From Magnetospirillum sp. (GTDB lineage Bacteria > Pseudomonadota > Alphaproteobacteria > Rhodospirillales > Magnetospirillaceae), in contig JANQAI010000005.1 of NCBI GenBank assembly GCA_024707145.1, positions 310,001 through 374,000 on the forward strand: 64,000 nucleotides of DNA. The letters are read 5' to 3'. The first letter of the stretch is position 1, and each line of letters starts with the position of its first letter. Below are positions 1 to 10,426 of the stretch, in pieces. The notes beneath the pieces were generated by a model. That model saw only the letters and a program-made list of their open reading frames with translations. It made no database searches and was not told where the DNA came from. A program made the position numbers and the translations under genes.

Positions 1-838
1 CGGTCAGGTAGTTGCCGATGACGTCGATGCCCACGAAGATCAGGCCGCGCTCGCGCAGGGTGGGGCCGATGGCGTCGCAGATTTCCCGGTCCCGCGTGGT
101 CAGCTCGGCCTTCACCGCCTTGCCGCCCACATGCAGGTTGGAGCGCGCCTCGCCGCTGGCCGGCACGCGGTTGACCGCGCCGGCCGGCTTGCCGTCCACC
201 AGGATGATGCGCTTGTCGCCCTGGCGCACCGCCGGCAGGTATTGCTGCACGATCACCGGCTCGCGGTAGAGCTGGGTGAACAGCTCCAGCAGCGAGTTCA
301 GGTTCTCGTCGCCGGGGGTGATGTGGAACACTCCGGCGCCGCCGTTGCCGAACAGCGGCTTGAGCACGATGTCCTTGTACTCGTTGCGGAATTCCAGGAT
401 CTGCTGGCGGTCGGCGGTGATCAGGGTGGGCGGCAGCAGCCCCTCGAAATGGGTCACCAGCAGCTTTTCCGGAGCGTTGCGCACATGAACCGGATCATTC
501 ACCACCAGGGTCTTGGGGTGGATGTGTTCCAGCAGGTGGGTGGCGGTGATGTAGGCCATGTCGAAGGGCGGGTCCTGGCGCATCAGCACCACGTCCATGG
601 TGGCCAGGTCCACCGCATGCTCGTCGCCCAGGGTGAAATGGTTGCCCAGTTCGCGCCGCACCTGCAACGGCCGCACCCGCGCGAAGACCCGGCCGTTCTT
701 CAGCGCCAGCGCGCTGGGCAGGTAGTGGAACAGGGCATGGCCGCGCCGCTGCGCCTCCAGCGCCAGGGCGAAGGTGGAATCGGCATTGATGTTGATGGAC
801 TCCATGGGGTCCATCTGGATGGCGACGGCGAGGCTCAA
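1..838 (-). CDS. gshB: Glutathione synthetase, 3' end cut by window edge
   Basis: Cytosolic ATP-grasp enzyme that joins gamma-glutamylcysteine and glycine to make glutathione. The translation starts [16 protein letters not shown], the typical GshB N-terminus, and continues through [41 protein letters not shown] and FVGIDVIG, which are GshB core and ATP-grasp motifs. About 279 residues are present and the C-terminal end lies beyond base 1. I chose the TTG start at 838 because AGGAGGAAG lies about 7 bases upstream, overlapping the stop of the SirB1-family gene, and because it gives the family N-terminus. It is the last gene of a minus-strand run with the BON lipoprotein and SirB1-family gene. 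Confidence 0.93.
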   Translation of the reverse strand, partial: MSLAVAIQMDPMESININADSTFALALEAQRRGHALFHYLPSALALKNGRVFARVRPLQVRRELGNHFTLGDEHAVDLATMDVVLMRQDPPFDMAYITATHLLEHIHPKTLVVNDPVHVRNAPEKLLVTHFEGLLPPTLITADRQQILEFRNEYKDIVLKPLFGNGGAGVFHITPGDENLNSLLELFTQLYREPVIVQQYLPAVRQGDKRIILVDGKPAGAVNRVPASGEARSNLHVGGKAVKAELTTRDREICDAIGPTLRERGLIFVGIDVIGNYLT

Positions 839-850
839 GGGTCTTCCTCC

Positions 851-1640
851 TCAGTGCATGCGGGCTCGCAGGTCCTGCAGCAGCATTTGGGTACGCCGCC
901 GCGCCGCGCCATTGGCGGTGCGGCCGGCGAATTGTTCCAGGGCGGCGATGGCCGCCGGCAGGTCGTCCAGGCGCAGGTGCATCATGCCGGCCTCGCGCCA
1001 CAGCGGCGCCTGGTCGGGGGCATAGGCCAGCATGGCCTCCACCACCGCGACCGCCTCGGCCACTCGGCCGGACAGCAGGGCGTGCAGCTTCACCTCGTTC
1101 TGCATGCGCAGCAGAATGGCACGGTTGTCGAGCGCGGTAAAATGGCAGGGACGCAGTTCGGCCTGAAGCCCCTCCGCCGCCTTGAGCGCCGCGCGCGCGC
1201 TCGAAGGCCTGCAGCGGCCGGCCTCCGGCGCCGGGGTCGACGAGGACGCGGCCGCCTCGCGGGTCGGTCAGCCGCACCGGCAGGATGCCGGGGAAATCCA
1301 GCGCCTCGGCCGCCCAGCCGGCCCGCCACGCCACCTCCAGCCAGACCACCGTCAGGGCGGCGGCCGAGCCGGCGCCGTGCTCCAGCACCTCGGGCAGGTG
1401 GGGCGCCTCGTCCTCGTCCAGGCGGAACCCTTTCAGCCGGCCGGCCAGGGCGGCGGCCCGGCCCTCGGCGCCGGCCGGTTCGCCCAGGCCGCGGGCCAGT
1501 TCGTCCAGGCGGGCGGCGGTGCCGGAAACGCCATGGGCGGCGGCGAACAGCAGGGCGGTCTCGGCCAGACCGCAGCCACGCCCCGACCGGCCCAGCCGGG
1601 CCAATCGGGTGCGTGCCGCCGGGCCGGTCGCCGCCGCCAC
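851..1640 (-). CDS. SirB1 family (transglutaminase-like + TPR) protein, frameshifted
   Basis: The N-terminal part reads GFRLDEDE, LTVVWLEVAWRAGW and LDFPGILPVRL and then RVLVDPGAGGRPL. This is the SirB1/transglutaminase-like core pattern, without an obvious catalytic triad. After a frame change near 1190, inside an alternating GC tract, the other frame continues LKAAEGLQAELRPC, NRAILLRMQNEVKL and ends in a TPR-like segment (MLAYAPDQAPLWREAGMMHL, LPAAIAALEQFAG). Removing one base from the tract at 1188-1200 joins the two into about 262 residues, the usual family length. The role is poorly defined in the family. It lies 4 bases after the BON gene stop and just before gshB, so it is probably co-transcribed. 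Confidence 0.75.
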
Positions 1641-1644
1641 GGCG

Positions 1645-2250
1645 TCAGGGTCCGTTGCGGCGCGGGTCGTTCTTCAGGCGGACGTGGTTGACCACCCCGC
1701 GCACGCCCGAAATGTCGCGGGCATAGGCGATGACGCGCTCCAGCTCCACATCGCTCTGGGCGATGCCCATCAGGTAGATGACGCCGTCGTTCACGTCGAC
1801 GGTGTAGTTGATGTTGCGGATTTCCTTGTCGAACAGCAGCCGCGTCTTCAGCTTCTGCGAAATGGAGATGTCGCGGGTGTAGTCGGTGAAGCCGTTGGTG
1901 CCGTCGTCCACCTTGATCTCGTTCAGCACCTCGCGCACGCCGGCCGCCTGCCAGGCCAGCCGCACCGCCTCGACGCGGGCCTCGGGGGTGGACACCGTGC
2001 CGGTCAGCAGCACGCGCCCTTCCTTGATGGTGAGCGTCACCTGGCGGTACATCTCCACGTCGCGCTGGAACCAGAGGTGGTTGATCTCGGCGCGAATCTT
2101 GGCATCGTCCACGGCGCCTTCAAGGCCGCGCTCTTCCGAGGCGGCGGTGGCGGTGGTGGCGCCGGCGCCGATCAGCGCGCCGGCACAGCCCGACAGCAGG
2201 CCGGCCGAGGCCAGGATGACGGCGACGGAAAGGGGGCGGAGCATCTTCAC
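1645..2250 (-). CDS. BON-domain outer-membrane lipoprotein (DolP/YraP-like)
   Basis: A 201-residue protein with a lipoprotein signal (VILASAGLLSGCAG, Cys of the lipobox near residue 22) followed by two BON domains of about 70 residues each (INHLWFQRDVEMYRQVTLTI, GRVLLTGTVSTPEARV; then KTRLLFDKEIRNINYTVDV, GVIYLMGIAQSDVEL). BON lipoproteins such as E. coli DolP bind anionic phospholipid and support outer-membrane integrity. The neighbourhood (yraN, rsmI and divergent lpoA/lppC) matches the E. coli yraLMNOP arrangement and supports this assignment. Start GTG 2250 has AAGGATCC about 8 bases upstream; ATG 2244 is the alternative. Confidence 0.85.
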   Translation of the reverse strand: MKMLRPLSVAVILASAGLLSGCAGALIGAGATTATAASEERGLEGAVDDAKIRAEINHLWFQRDVEMYRQVTLTIKEGRVLLTGTVSTPEARVEAVRLAWQAAGVREVLNEIKVDDGTNGFTDYTRDISISQKLKTRLLFDKEIRNINYTVDVNDGVIYLMGIAQSDVELERVIAYARDISGVRGVVNHVRLKNDPRRNGP

Positions 2251-2321
2251 GATCGGATCCTTCGGACGAAAAGGGATGAGGCGTCAGCGCAGACGACTGT
2301 AGCGGCGGTGCCGTCATGGCC

Positions 2322-2717
2322 TCAAGCATCCATCCGCCAGGCATCGCGAATGTGGCGCGGCAGGGTCCGGGGCGGCACCAGCACGGCGTCGAAGCGCCAC
2401 GAGCAGGCGGCCAGTTCCGGGTGGCGGGCGATGAAGGACTGGGCGGCGCGGCGCAGCCGGTCCTGCTGCATGGGCGTGATGGCCTCGGCCGCCTGGGCTA
2501 GGCTGGCGCGGGCCTTGACCTCGACGAAGGCGACCACATCGCCCCGCCGCACGATCAGGTCCACCTCGCCGGCGCCGGTGCCGCGTCCGCTGGTGAAGCC
2601 GCGCGCCAGCACGCGGTAGCCCTTCAGCCGCAGCCACCATGCCGCCAGGGCTTCGGCCCGTTTTCCCCGTCTTTGCGCGGCGTCGCCGCGCGGGCCCCGC
2701 CTTTGCGCCGCGCTCAC
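2322..2717 (-). CDS. yraN: YraN family (UPF0102) nuclease-fold protein
   Basis: A 131-residue protein of the UPF0102 family. Visible family motifs are AEALAAWWLRLKGYRVLARG, GEVDLIVRRGDVVAFVEVKA and the restriction-endonuclease-like core E-x-D-L...F-V-E-V-K. The function is not established, although the fold is that of Holliday-junction-resolvase-like nucleases. It overlaps the end of rsmI by 4 bases, so the two are translationally coupled, and the pairing rsmI-yraN is widely conserved. Confidence 0.9.
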   Translation of the reverse strand: MSAAQRRGPRGDAAQRRGKRAEALAAWWLRLKGYRVLARGFTSGRGTGAGEVDLIVRRGDVVAFVEVKARASLAQAAEAITPMQQDRLRRAAQSFIARHPELAACSWRFDAVLVPPRTLPRHIRDAWRMDA

Positions 2718-3595
2718 GCGTCGTTGCCCTGGCGGAACAGCTTCAACGCGCGGGCATAGACGTCGCGGCGCGGATGGCCGGTTTCCGCTGCCACCAAGGC
2801 GGCGGCGTCCTTGACGCTGGCGCCCTCGGCCACGGCGGCGCGCAGGCGCTGGTCCAGGTCCTCCGGGCCGGCGGCGACCTCGGGGTCGGGCGGGCCCACC
2901 ACCACCACGATCTCGCCCTTGGGCGCCGCCCCGGCATAGCGGTTGGCCAGGGTGAACAGGTCGTCGCGCGCGACCTCCTCGTGCAGCTTGGTCAGCTCGC
3001 GCGCCACCGCCGCCGCGCGCGGCCCCAGCACGGCGGCCATGTCACCCAGGGATTCGGCCAGCCGGTTGGGCGATTCGAAGAACACCAGGGTGGCTGGCAC
3101 CCGCGCCAGCTCGCGCAAGGCTTGGCGGCGGGCGGCGGCCTTGTTGGGCAGGAAGCCGGCGAACAGGAAGCGGTCGTTGGGCAGGCCCGACAGCTGCAGC
3201 GCCGTGGTCACCGCCGAGGCGCCGGGCAAGGCGGTCACGGCGATGCCCTCGGCGACGCAGGCACGCACCAGCCGGTAGCCGGGATCGGACACCAGCGGCG
3301 TGCCGGCGTCCGAGATCAGCGCCACCACCGCGCCCTCCTTCAGGCGGGCGATCAAGGCGGGGCGGGCGCGCTCGGCATTATGCTCGTGATAGGGGCTGAG
3401 CGGACGGTCCAGCCCCAGGCGGGCCATCAGCTTGCCGGAAATCCGGGTGTCCTCGCAGGCCACCAGGTCGGCGGCTCGCAGTACCTCCACCGCCCGATAG
3501 GTGATGTCGCCCATGTTGCCGATGGGGGTGGCCACCAGATAGAGGCCCGGCGCCGGTTTACTTCGCGGGCGGGCCGGTCTACCCCTCGCTCCCAT
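2714..3595 (-). CDS. rsmI: 16S rRNA (cytidine-1402-2'-O)-methyltransferase
   Basis: RsmI 2'-O-methylates C1402 of 16S rRNA in the decoding centre using S-adenosylmethionine. Signature motifs of this tetrapyrrole-methylase-fold family are present: GLYLVATPIGNMGDITYRA, CEDTRISGKLM, HEHNAERA, ISDAGTPLVSDPGYRLV, LPGASAVTTALQLSGLP and FESPNRLAESL. Length is 293 residues, normal for the family. The start at 3595 leaves only 27 bases to the divergent lipoprotein start at 3623, so the two promoters must overlap the coding ends. yraN follows with a 4-base overlap. Confidence 0.96.
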   Translation of the reverse strand: MGARGRPARPRSKPAPGLYLVATPIGNMGDITYRAVEVLRAADLVACEDTRISGKLMARLGLDRPLSPYHEHNAERARPALIARLKEGAVVALISDAGTPLVSDPGYRLVRACVAEGIAVTALPGASAVTTALQLSGLPNDRFLFAGFLPNKAAARRQALRELARVPATLVFFESPNRLAESLGDMAAVLGPRAAAVARELTKLHEEVARDDLFTLANRYAGAAPKGEIVVVVGPPDPEVAAGPEDLDQRLRAAVAEGASVKDAAALVAAETGHPRRDVYARALKLFRQGNDA

Positions 3596-3622
3596 CGTCG
3601 AGCTCTTCCCGGGAGGCCTCCG

Positions 3623-4972
3623 GTGCGCCTTGTCGCTGCCTTGCCATTCGTCGCGGCCCTATTGCTCAGCGGATGTCAGCAAGCAGACTTACCACCGTGG
3701 ATGGCGGGAACCAAGCCGCCTGCGCAGCAATCGGCGGCGCGGCCCCAGGTCCAGCCCCCGGCGGCGCCCAGCGCCGTCCCGCCCGCGCAGCCGGAGGCGC
3801 CGCCCGCACCGGGCCAGGCCGTGGCTCCCGGCGCCATCCTGCTGCCGCCCGCCCCGGCCGCCCCCCCGGCGTCCGCCTCGCCGACAAGGAGGAAGTGCGC
3901 GCCGCCCTGCTGGTGCCGCTGTCGGGGCCGCAGGCCGCCCTCGGCCAGGCCATGTCCAACGCCGCCCAGCTGGCCCTGTTCGAGCCTGGGCGACAGCCGC
4001 TTCAATCTGATCCCGCTGGACACCAGGGGTACCGCCGACGGCGCGGTGACCGCCGCCGCCCAGGCGCTGGCCCAGGGCGCCGACATCCTGCTGGGCCCGC
4101 TGTTCTCGGCCGAGGTCAAGGCGGCGGCGCCGCTGGCGCGCGAACATCTGGTGCCCATGGTGGCCTTCACCACCGACCGTTCGGTGCTGGGCAACGGCGT
4201 CTACACGCTGGGCTTCCTGCCCGATTCCCAGGTGACCCGGGTGATCGGCTACGCCCGTTCGCAGGGGCGTGAGCGCTTCGCCCTGCTGGCCCGCTCCGAC
4301 GATTACGGCCGCGCCGTGGCCGATGCCTTCCGCGCCGCCGTGCCGGCCCAGGGCGGCCGGGTGGTCAAGGTGGAGTATTACGACCCCCATGCGGCCGATC
4401 TGTCGGCCGCCGTGCGCCGGCTGACCGACGCCGACGCCCGTGGCCGCGGCAAGGGCAAGGAAACCAACCAGGCCACCGGCCCGGTGCCGTTCGACGCGGT
4501 GATGATCCCCGACGAGGGCACGCGGCTGCGCTCGCTGGCCTCGCTGGCCACCTATTACGACGTCAATCCCGAGCAGGCGTCCTTCCTGGGCACCCTGTTG
4601 TGGGACGATCCCCGCCTGGCCAACGAGCCGTCGTTGCAGGGCGGCTTGTACCCGGCGCCGCCGGTGGCCGCGCACCAGGATTTCGAGGCCCGCTACAGCC
4701 GGGCCTTCGGCCAGTTGCCGGCGCGCCTGTCGGGCATCGCCTCCATCGCCTACGACGCCACCGCGCTGGCCGCCATCCTGGCCCGCCAGCCCCAGGGCGA
4801 CTATTCCACCCAGTCGCTGACCAATCCGGCCGGCTTCGCCGGAGTGGACGGGGTGTTCCGCCTGTCGCCCGACGGCACCTCCGAGCGCGGCCTGGCGGTG
4901 CGCCAGATCACCGCCGCCGGCCCGCGCGAGGTCAGCCCGGCCCCCACCAGCTTCGCCGTGCCGGGGCAGTAA
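3623..4972 (+). CDS. LppC/LpoA-like penicillin-binding protein activator lipoprotein, two compensating frame breaks
   Basis: Starts at GTG 3623 behind GGGAGG with a signal peptide and lipobox (LPFVAALLLSGCQQ). A Pro/Ala-rich linker follows, then the periplasmic-binding-protein-like (Leu/Ile/Val-binding type) domain of the YraM/LpoA family (VRAALLVPLSGPQAALGQAM, GADILLGPLFSAEVKAAAPL, VPMVAFTTDRSVLGNGVYT, YDAVMIPDEGTRLRSLASL-like). LpoA activates PBP1A in E. coli. Two frame breaks are needed. One base is missing in a run of C at about 3870. One extra C makes GAGCCTG from expected GAGCTG at 3985/3986. Together they restore the frame and give 449 residues. This looks like consensus error in an intact gene. 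Confidence 0.85.
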   Translation: MRLVAALPFVAALLLSGCQQADLPPWMAGTKPPAQQSAARPQVQPPAAPSAVPPAQPEAPPAPGQAVAPGAILLPPAPAAPPASASPTRRKCAPPCWCRCRGRRPPSARPCPTPPSWPCSSLGDSRFNLIPLDTRGTADGAVTAAAQALAQGADILLGPLFSAEVKAAAPLAREHLVPMVAFTTDRSVLGNGVYTLGFLPDSQVTRVIGYARSQGRERFALLARSDDYGRAVADAFRAAVPAQGGRVVKVEYYDPHAADLSAAVRRLTDADARGRGKGKETNQATGPVPFDAVMIPDEGTRLRSLASLATYYDVNPEQASFLGTLLWDDPRLANEPSLQGGLYPAPPVAAHQDFEARYSRAFGQLPARLSGIASIAYDATALAAILARQPQGDYSTQSLTNPAGFAGVDGVFRLSPDGTSERGLAVRQITAAGPREVSPAPTSFAVPGQ

Positions 4973-5112
4973 GGGGCGCCTCTCCCTCCACGTCATCGCC
5001 GGGCCACCGGGTCTGGCCGGAGGCCAGCCCGGCGGTAAACTTCACGACCCGGCGATCCCCGTGGTGCCGCAAAGAATTTTTTGGCAACAATGAGTTAGGC
5101 GGTGCTGCGCGG

Positions 5113-5135
5113 ATGCCCGCGTCAGGCGCGGGCAT
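5113..5135. terminator. Hairpin between convergent lppC and hemY
   Basis: Perfect 9-base arms (ATGCCCGCG / CGCGGGCAT) around a 5-base loop, in the 190-base space between two convergent genes. There is no clear T run, so it may be a bidirectional terminator or simply a REP-like hairpin. The rest of 4973-5162 shows no gene. Confidence 0.5.
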
Positions 5136-5162
5136 GACGATCAGTAATCTGCCGAGGACATC

Positions 5163-6435
5163 CTACCGCCACTCCAGCGCGTCCACCGCGCCGCAATGGG
5201 GACAGGTGACCGACCAGCGGTCAGCCGGCTTGCCGCAGGTGGCGCAGGTCCAGGCCGGCTCGGCCGGCGCCGTGGTGGTCTTTTCCAGCCAGGCCTGGGC
5301 GGCGGCTTCGTCGTGGCGTTCCTCGCGCTCCAGGCGGGCATGGAGCACATACAGGCCGCCGGTGGGGCGCTGGGCCAGGGCGCGGTCCAGATGGGTGCGG
5401 GCCAGGCCCCACAGCTTGCTGGCCAGCGCCGCCTCGGCCAGGGCCACGTGGCCATCGGGGGCGTCCGGGTTGGCCTTGACCAGCTTGTCCAGCCGCTTGA
5501 TGCGGGCCAGCGGGGTTTCCGCCGGGGCCAGGGCGATCAGGGCCTCCACCCAGCTCGGGATGGGGGGCGATGCGCCAGGTGCTGGTGAGGATCGCCGCCG
5601 CCTTGCGCGGCTTCTGCAGGCGGTGCAGCAGGGTGGCGGCCAGCACGGCGGCCGGCACCAGGCCGGGATCGGCCTTGTGGGCGTCCAGGGCCGGGCGCAG
5701 GGCAAGCGCCGGGTCGGTCTCGGCGCGGGCGCGTTCCAGCAGGGTGAGCGCCCGGAAGCGGGCCAGGGTGGCGGGCGACAGGGCGCCGCGCTTCTTCGCC
5801 TCGGCCAGGGTGGCCTCGGCCTCGGCCCACTGGCCGGCGCGGGCCTGCAGGTCGAACAGGGTGGCGGCGATGCCGTCGGCCGGTCCGCCCAGGGCCCAGG
5901 CGCGGCGGGCGTAATCCAGGGCGCCGGCATGGTCGTGGCGCTTCAGCGTCTGGTCCAGCAGGCCCTTGAGGCCCAGGACGGCGGTCTCGGGCCGCTCCAC
6001 CATGGCGGTCAGGCGGCGCTCGGCCTCGGCCTCGTCGCCGGCCAGCGTCGCCGCCTGGGCGGTCAGCAGGCCGGTGAGCGAGCGGTCGGGCAGCAGCTTG
6101 TCGGCGCGCCGCGCCAGCCGCTTGGCCTGGCGGCGGTCGCCGGCGGCCACGGCGGCCAGGCCGTCGGACAGGGCGCGGTAGCCCTCGCGGGTGCGGCGCT
6201 CGCGGCGGGCGGCCAGCACCCGGCCGGGAAAGCCGAGGATGGCGCGCGCCAGCTTGACGGCGAAGGCGCCGGCGGCCAGCAGCGCCAGCAGGAGCAGCAC
6301 CAGCACCGGCACGGTGGTGTCCACCCGCCAGCCTTGCCAGCGGATGGTCACGGCGCCGGGCCGGTCGGCCAGCCAGACGGCGGCGGCCACCAGCAGGGCG
6401 GTGGCGGCGACGAACAGGATGAGGCGGCGGATCAT
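5163..6435 (-). CDS. hemY: HemY-type TPR membrane protein with C-terminal zinc ribbon, frameshifted
   Basis: Inner-membrane protein of the heme operon. There are two membrane helices near the N-terminus (LILFVAATALLVAAAVWLA and VPVLVLLLLALLAAGAFAV), a basic linker, and then a helical TPR region. The C-terminus carries CATCG...CPHCG, a rubredoxin/LapB-like zinc ribbon ending in ALEWR. The frame changes near 5550: one extra C on the plus strand (CCCAGCTC where CCAGCTC is expected) splits an otherwise continuous protein of about 423 residues. It follows the hemX stop almost immediately and is the last gene of hemC-hemDX-hemY. Its biochemical role in heme synthesis is unproven in the family. It should not be confused with protoporphyrinogen oxidase, also called HemY. 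Confidence 0.85.
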
Positions 6436-6436
6436 G

Positions 6437-8296
6437 TCACTGCCCCGCGCCGATGGCGGCCACCACATGGGCGGTCAGTTCCGACACCGCCTTGTCGGCG
6501 GCCAAGCGGGCCTGGGCGTCGGCCAGCCACAAGGCGGCCTGGTCGGCCGGGCCGCCGGTCAAGGTGGAGGTCTCGGCCACTGCGCCGGCCAGGTCGCCCT
6601 GGCCCAGGGCGGCTTCCGCCCGCGCCACCACGGCGGCGGGGGCGGCACCGGCATTGGCGCCGTCCTCGCGGCGCACCACCACCAGACTGGCCAGCCGGTC
6701 CAGGGTCTGGCGCCACCAATTCTGTTCCGTGGGCAAAACGTTGGCGCGGACGATGGCCGGCGCCAGCGCGTTGAAGCGGGCCACCAGCACCGGGAAGGTG
6801 GGAATGCCGGCGACGGAGCGGGCCTTCAGGCTGTCCACCTGGGCGGTCACCTCGGCGTCCGAGCCGGCCAGGGCCTTCACCGCCCGCAGTTCGGCGTCAT
6901 AGGGCATGGCCTTGGCCAGCGCCTCGCGCAACTGGCCCACCGCCAGCATCAGTGCCGAGGCCGAGGCCCGCCGCGACTGCATGTCGCGCAGGCCGGCCTC
7001 CGCCTTCTCCACCCGGTCGGCCAGGCGCAGCACCGCTGCCGCATCGGCCGAGGTGCGCGTGAGCTCGGCCACCTGTTTGCCCAGCGAATCGACGTCCTCC
7101 ATCAGCTTGGCCGGTACCTGGGGCTGGGCCTGCAAGGCCTTCACCGCCGCCTCGGTCTGGCCCAGACGGTTTTCCAGCGGAGTCAGGTCGGCGGCGCCCT
7201 GGGGAAGCTGCGCCAGCCGGGTCTCCAGCGCCCGCAGGCGTTCGCGGGTGGCGTCCAGCTCGGCGCGCAATTCGGCGCTGGCGTCGGACGCGGGCGGGGC
7301 GCCCACGCTGGGGGGCGGCGGCTGGTCCATTTCCAGCCGGCGCCATTCCGACCAGATCACCGCGCCCAGCCCGGCCAGCAGCACCAGCACCACTCCGATG
7401 GCCACCGGCACCCAGCTGCGGCCCTTGCCGGCGGTTTCCGCCTCGGGCTCGGACGTCGCCTGGGCCGCCGCCTCGGGTTCCGCCGCGGGCGCCGTTTCCG
7501 GCCCCGGCTCGGGCTTGGCCTCGGGATTGGTCTGCTCGGTCTGGGTCATGCTCGTCCTCGGGTCGGCGGAGGCGAACCGGCCGGCGGCCAGGTCGTCCTC
7601 CAGCGCCGCCAGCAGCGCGGCTTGGGTGGGGGTGGCGGCCACGCGCACGGCCGCCCAGGGCAACGCCGCCAGATTGCCGGCGACGGCGGAACTCAACGCA
7701 TAGGCCGCGATCCTTGCGGTTGTGCCGGCCAGACCGGCGGCCTGCACCAGGGTAGCAAAGGTGGCGGCGGTGCGGGGAGAGAAAAACAGGGCCAGATCGA
7801 TGGAACCGGCCCGCAACCTTTCGGCCAGGCCGGGCGAGAGGGCATCGGCGGTGCGGGCTTCGTACAGCACCACGCGGCGGACGGTGAAACCGGCCGCGGC
7901 CAGCGAGCCCGACAGGTCGCCGGCGGTGACCGTGCCGGCGGCGTGCAGGAAGGCGCCCTGTTCCGGCGTGCAGCGGCTTTTCACCAGGGCGGCCAGGGTC
8001 TCCACGTCGCCGCCGGCGCTTTCCACCCGGGTGTAGCCCTGCCCGCGCGCCGTCCGGGCCGAGGCGTCCCCCACCGCCCACACCGGCAAATCGCGGTCGG
8101 GCAGCACGCGGGCAAGTGCCCGCACGCCGTTGGCCGAGGTGGCGAGGATGCCCTGCACGCCTTCGGCATCCACCGGCGAATCCACCGGAACGATGTCCAG
8201 CAGCGGTTCGGTGGCCACGTCCAGGCCGCGCGCCTCCAGCTCCCGCGCCAGCCCCTCGGAATCTTCACGCGGGCGGGTGACGAGAGCGGCAGTCAC
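6437..8296 (-). CDS. hemD: Uroporphyrinogen-III synthase fused to HemX/mitofilin-like membrane protein
   Basis: One continuous reading frame of 619 residues. Residues 1-240 are HemD (ALVTRPREDSEGLARELEAR, LATSANGVRAL, VWAVGDASARTARGQG, LALFFSPRTAATF), which cyclises hydroxymethylbilane to uroporphyrinogen III. After an acidic Pro/Glu-rich linker comes a membrane helix (WVPVAIGVVLVLLAGLGAVI, about residues 290-310), then a long coiled coil with Leu heptads and a mitofilin/HemX-like C-terminal part (VARFNALAPAIVRANVL, WWRQTLDRLASLVVVRR). A methionine at about residue 250 (MTQTEQTN) could start a separate HemX. No frame break separates the halves. Start GTG 8296 lies 5 bases from the hemC stop. 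Confidence 0.85.
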   Translation of the reverse strand: MTAALVTRPREDSEGLARELEARGLDVATEPLLDIVPVDSPVDAEGVQGILATSANGVRALARVLPDRDLPVWAVGDASARTARGQGYTRVESAGGDVETLAALVKSRCTPEQGAFLHAAGTVTAGDLSGSLAAAGFTVRRVVLYEARTADALSPGLAERLRAGSIDLALFFSPRTAATFATLVQAAGLAGTTARIAAYALSSAVAGNLAALPWAAVRVAATPTQAALLAALEDDLAAGRFASADPRTSMTQTEQTNPEAKPEPGPETAPAAEPEAAAQATSEPEAETAGKGRSWVPVAIGVVLVLLAGLGAVIWSEWRRLEMDQPPPPSVGAPPASDASAELRAELDATRERLRALETRLAQLPQGAADLTPLENRLGQTEAAVKALQAQPQVPAKLMEDVDSLGKQVAELTRTSADAAAVLRLADRVEKAEAGLRDMQSRRASASALMLAVGQLREALAKAMPYDAELRAVKALAGSDAEVTAQVDSLKARSVAGIPTFPVLVARFNALAPAIVRANVLPTEQNWWRQTLDRLASLVVVRREDGANAGAAPAAVVARAEAALGQGDLAGAVAETSTLTGGPADQAALWLADAQARLAADKAVSELTAHVVAAIGAGQ

Positions 8297-8300
8297 GGCG

Positions 8301-10354
<2,054 letters not shown>

Positions 10355-10426
10355 CCGATTTTCCACTTGCGATCGGCCGTGGTGATACCACCTTGTTGCG
10401 GTCGGATAGCCACAGGAGCCCGTCCC

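Noticed and set aside
6570..6590. GCCACTG, the B12-box heptamer
   Set aside because: It lies inside the hemX part of a coding sequence on the wrong side of any cob gene, with no riboswitch core around it.
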